Of a stretch of DNA of 15,455 nucleotides, positions 13,577 through 15,455 are shown in pieces. How positions within the stretch are numbered: position 1 is the stretch's first letter; every line of letters begins with the position of its first letter. Below the pieces are notes generated by a model. The model saw only the letters and a list, made by a program, of their open reading frames with translations. It had not been told where the DNA came from and made no database searches. The position numbers and the translations under genes are program-made. The DNA is taken from the NCBI GenBank assembly GCA_947383645.1, contig CANDEH010000055.1:1-15455 (forward strand), in the 5' to 3' direction. Source of the DNA: an uncultured Clostridia bacterium. Its GTDB lineage: Bacteria; Bacillota; Clostridia; Oscillospirales; Oscillospiraceae.

Positions 13577-14164
13577 ATGCACACAACGGAAAGCTATGGT
13601 GAAATGATGAAAAATAAATTGTATACGAGCTGTGCCTTTACGGGACACCGCCCTGCCAAATTTCCCTGGAAGTATGACGAAAACGATCCCCAGTGCGTTG
13701 AGTTGAAAGCTGTGCTTGCCCGACAGATTGAGAAGCTAGCGGCGGCTGGCGTTACGGACTTCTTTACGGGGATGGCCCTTGGAGTAGACACCTGGGCGGC
13801 GATAGCCGTCCTTGATCTGCGGGAGAGAAACCCGGCAATCAAATTCCACTGTGTTTTGCCCTGCGAAGGGCAGGAAACGAAGTGGTCAACCTCAGCCCAA
13901 GTTCGATACAGAGACATCCTGCGTGAAGCAGATTCCGTGGAATATGTAAAGCGTACATATGACAGAAAGTGTATGCTGGAGCGTAACCAACGACTGGTTG
14001 ATTCTGCCGCTCTCCTGCTAGCTGTTTATAACGGGGAGAAACGGGGTGGGACGGCTGCTACCGTCCGTTACGCTCAAAAGGCAGGTCGGGAGATTATCGT
14101 AATTGACCCTATCACACTCTCTGTCTCCCATGGTAAAACTGCGCTGTCCCCAGCGCACCTCTGA
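13577..14164 (+). CDS. SLOG/DUF1273-family protein
   Basis: The 195-residue product belongs to the DUF1273 branch of the SLOG (DprA/LOG Rossmann) superfamily: SCAFTGHRP (18-26), the FFTGMALGVDTWAA loop (62-75), CVLPCEGQETKW (92-103) and MLERNQRLVDSA (133-144) with GGTAATV (157-163). Related Rossmann proteins bind nucleotides or sense nucleotide-derived ligands; this branch is common in mobile elements and its role is unknown. ATG 13577 has only a weak AGGG upstream; ATGs at 13604 or 13607 with GGAAAG upstream would start at MKNKLYTS, closer to homologues. The last about 14 codons read into a structured hairpin segment, so the true tail of the family may have been replaced. Confidence 0.85.
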   Translation: MHTTESYGEMMKNKLYTSCAFTGHRPAKFPWKYDENDPQCVELKAVLARQIEKLAAAGVTDFFTGMALGVDTWAAIAVLDLRERNPAIKFHCVLPCEGQETKWSTSAQVRYRDILREADSVEYVKRTYDRKCMLERNQRLVDSAALLLAVYNGEKRGGTAATVRYAQKAGREIIVIDPITLSVSHGKTALSPAHL

Positions 14165-14333
14165 CGGGCGCAAAATGCGCCCGTTCTTCCTGCGCGGATG
14201 TGCAGGAAGGAGCGACCAGCTGGAGCGACAAAAGCCACGCCGACGGTGTGTTCGACTGGGCGCAAAGCGGCCAGTCCGGGGATTGGGGGAACCCCAACAA
14301 GCCGTATCGGGATAGCCAAAAGGATATCCCGAT
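14140..14333. other. Run of six consecutive hairpins; possible transfer origin
   Basis: Six inverted repeats lie in under 200 bases: TGCGCTG/CAGCGCA (14140-14157), ACGGGCGC/GCGCCCGT (14164-14184), CTTCCTGC/GCAGGAAG (14186-14209), GACTGG/CCAGTC with an inner CGC/GCG (14254-14276), TTGGGG/CCCCAA (14283-14297) and ATCGGGATA/TATCCCGAT (14306-14333). The first lies in the 3' end of the SLOG gene. A dense set of different hairpins in a mobile element is expected for an origin of transfer or a structured RNA. No relaxase gene is seen in the window and no nic motif is recognised. Confidence 0.45.
14164..14186 (+). terminator. Possible terminator at the end of the SLOG gene
   Basis: The perfect 8-bp stem ACGGGCGC/GCGCCCGT around AAAAT starts at the last base of the SLOG stop codon and is followed by TTCTTCC, a weak T-rich tail. 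It may end the SLOG transcript, or be only one part of the hairpin run it belongs to. Confidence 0.4.
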
Positions 14334-14419
14334 GCATTGCTTGCCCTTTCCATTAGTGATTGCCATTTTTGCCCCATTGTAGTATACTGATTGCAACACC
14401 CCTTTTCGGAGGTAACACG

Positions 14420-15455
14420 ATGACAGATATGGAAAAACGCACCGCCGCCGCCCGGTTTGCGGCGGATTGGAAGGGCCGGGGCGATGAAAAGCAGGAGACA
14501 AGCCTTTTCTGGATTGCTCTGCTGCAAAAGGTGTACGGCATAGAGGAACCGGACAAGTACATTTCCTTTGAAGTCCCGGTAAAGCTGGACCATACCAGCT
14601 TTATTGACGGCTATATCGAATCCACCCGTGTCCTGATTGAGCAGAAGGGCCGGGATATTGACCTGCGGAGAGGGTACAAGCAGTCTGACGGCAGCATGCT
14701 GACCCCCTACCAGCAGGCCAGAAGGTATGCCGGGTATCTGCCCCATGACCAGAATCCCCGGTGGATCATCGTCTGCAACTTCCAGGAGTTCCAGATTCAC
14801 GATATGAACCGTCCCAATGACGAACCGGAAGTTCTCAAGCTGGCGGACTTGGAGAAGGAGTTTCACCGTCTGCAATTCTTGGTGGACACGGGCAGCGAAC
14901 ATATTAAAAAGGAAATGGAGATCTCCCTCCAAGCTGGCGAGTTGGTGGGCGTACTCTATGACGCACTCTTGAAGCAGTACAAAGACCCGGGCGACCCGGA
15001 AACGCTGAAAAGCCTGAACAAGCTGTGCGTCCGGCTGGTGTTCTGCCTGTATGCTGAGGACGCTGGGATTTTCGGAAACCGGAGTATGTTCCATGACTAC
15101 TTGCAGGGGCATGAGCGGGAAGCCCGGCGTGCCCTGATTGACCTGTTCAAAGTCCTGGATACGAAGCCGGAAGAACGTGACCCATACATGGACGAGGACT
15201 TGACAGCCTTCCCCTATGTCAACGGCGGATTGTTCGCAGATGAAAACATCGTAATTCCCCGATTGGATGAAACCATCGTTGACCTGATTCTGCGGAAAGC
15301 CAGCGAGGACTTTGATTGGTCTGCTATCTCCCCGACCATTTTCGGCGCTGTCTTTGAAAGCACATTGAACCCGGAAACCCGGCGCTCCGGCGGGATGCAT
15401 TACACCAGCATTGAAAACATCCACAAACTGATCGACCCGCTGTTTCTGGACGGAC
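14420..15455 (+). CDS. Type IIG (MmeI-like) restriction-modification protein, 5' part
   Basis: MmeI-like enzymes join an endonuclease, a helicase-like linker, an N6-adenine methyltransferase and a target-recognition domain in one chain of about 900-1100 residues. Only the first 345 codons are here; the frame is open to the window edge. GGAGG at 14408-14412, 7 bases before ATG 14420, sets the start. Residues 13-80 fit the nuclease domain: RFAADWKGRG, then KLDHTSFIDGYIES and IEQKG, with D63, E74 and K76 as a PD-(D/E)xK-type site. LNKLCVRLVFCLYAEDAGIF (199-218) and FGAVFESTLNPETRRSGG (308-325) then GMHYTS (325-330), the run-in to the methyltransferase, follow. The NPPY motif lies beyond the edge. 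The last 1 kb is hidden by a long antisense frame but this one fits a known family throughout. Confidence 0.88.
   Translation, partial: MTDMEKRTAAARFAADWKGRGDEKQETSLFWIALLQKVYGIEEPDKYISFEVPVKLDHTSFIDGYIESTRVLIEQKGRDIDLRRGYKQSDGSMLTPYQQARRYAGYLPHDQNPRWIIVCNFQEFQIHDMNRPNDEPEVLKLADLEKEFHRLQFLVDTGSEHIKKEMEISLQAGELVGVLYDALLKQYKDPGDPETLKSLNKLCVRLVFCLYAEDAGIFGNRSMFHDYLQGHEREARRALIDLFKVLDTKPEERDPYMDEDLTAFPYVNGGLFADENIVIPRLDETIVDLILRKASEDFDWSAISPTIFGAVFESTLNPETRRSGGMHYTSIENIHKLIDPLFLDG

Noticed and set aside
14018..15424. 468-codon open frame on the - strand
   Set aside because: It is antisense to the SLOG gene end and to the type IIG gene, whose + frame has recognisable family motifs and a good ribosome site; the - frame shows no domain and runs through the hairpin cluster.

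Overview
The window looks like the chromosome of a high-GC Gram-positive anaerobe of the Clostridia, most likely Oscillospiraceae-like (inference from gene content: a YqhQ-type DUF1385 gene next to prmC, recA-recX, rimO, pgsA, and clostridial Tn4451-type transposition genes). GC content is very high from 1 to about 10,630 and clearly lower from about 10,640 onward, which marks a change from host backbone to an acquired element.

Region 1-8743 is a housekeeping block on the + strand: a DUF1385 membrane protein, prmC (release-factor methyltransferase), recA, recX overlapping recA, a nitroreductase, rimO (S12 methylthiotransferase), a small Cdd1-type helix-hairpin-helix protein, pgsA (phosphatidylglycerophosphate synthase), and three unrecognised genes, one of them a membrane protein. 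Starts and stops overlap or nearly touch from recA to the nitroreductase and from rimO to the gene at 7720, so these read as operons. The 573-base gap 1165-1737 holds several inverted repeats and ends with a GC-rich dispersed repeat whose relative forms the left edge of the window.

Region 8744-10,631 holds a convergent - strand gene for an Lsa/CplR-like ABC-F ribosome-protection protein. Its leader of about 260 nt has a promoter, a possible 7-codon upstream ORF, a long stem and an intrinsic terminator just before the gene. This is the architecture of antibiotic-sensing attenuation and is the best regulatory find in the window.

Region 10,640-15,455 is the left part of a mobile element: a truncated tnpV-like ORF, a large serine recombinase (TnpX-like) translationally coupled to a TnpW-like gene, an XRE regulator divergent from a SLOG/DUF1273 gene with a palindromic control region between them, a run of six hairpins that could be a transfer origin or structured RNA, and the 5' part (345 codons) of a type IIG (MmeI-like) restriction-modification gene that runs off the right edge. 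The element probably carries its restriction system as cargo; its right end and attachment sites are not visible.
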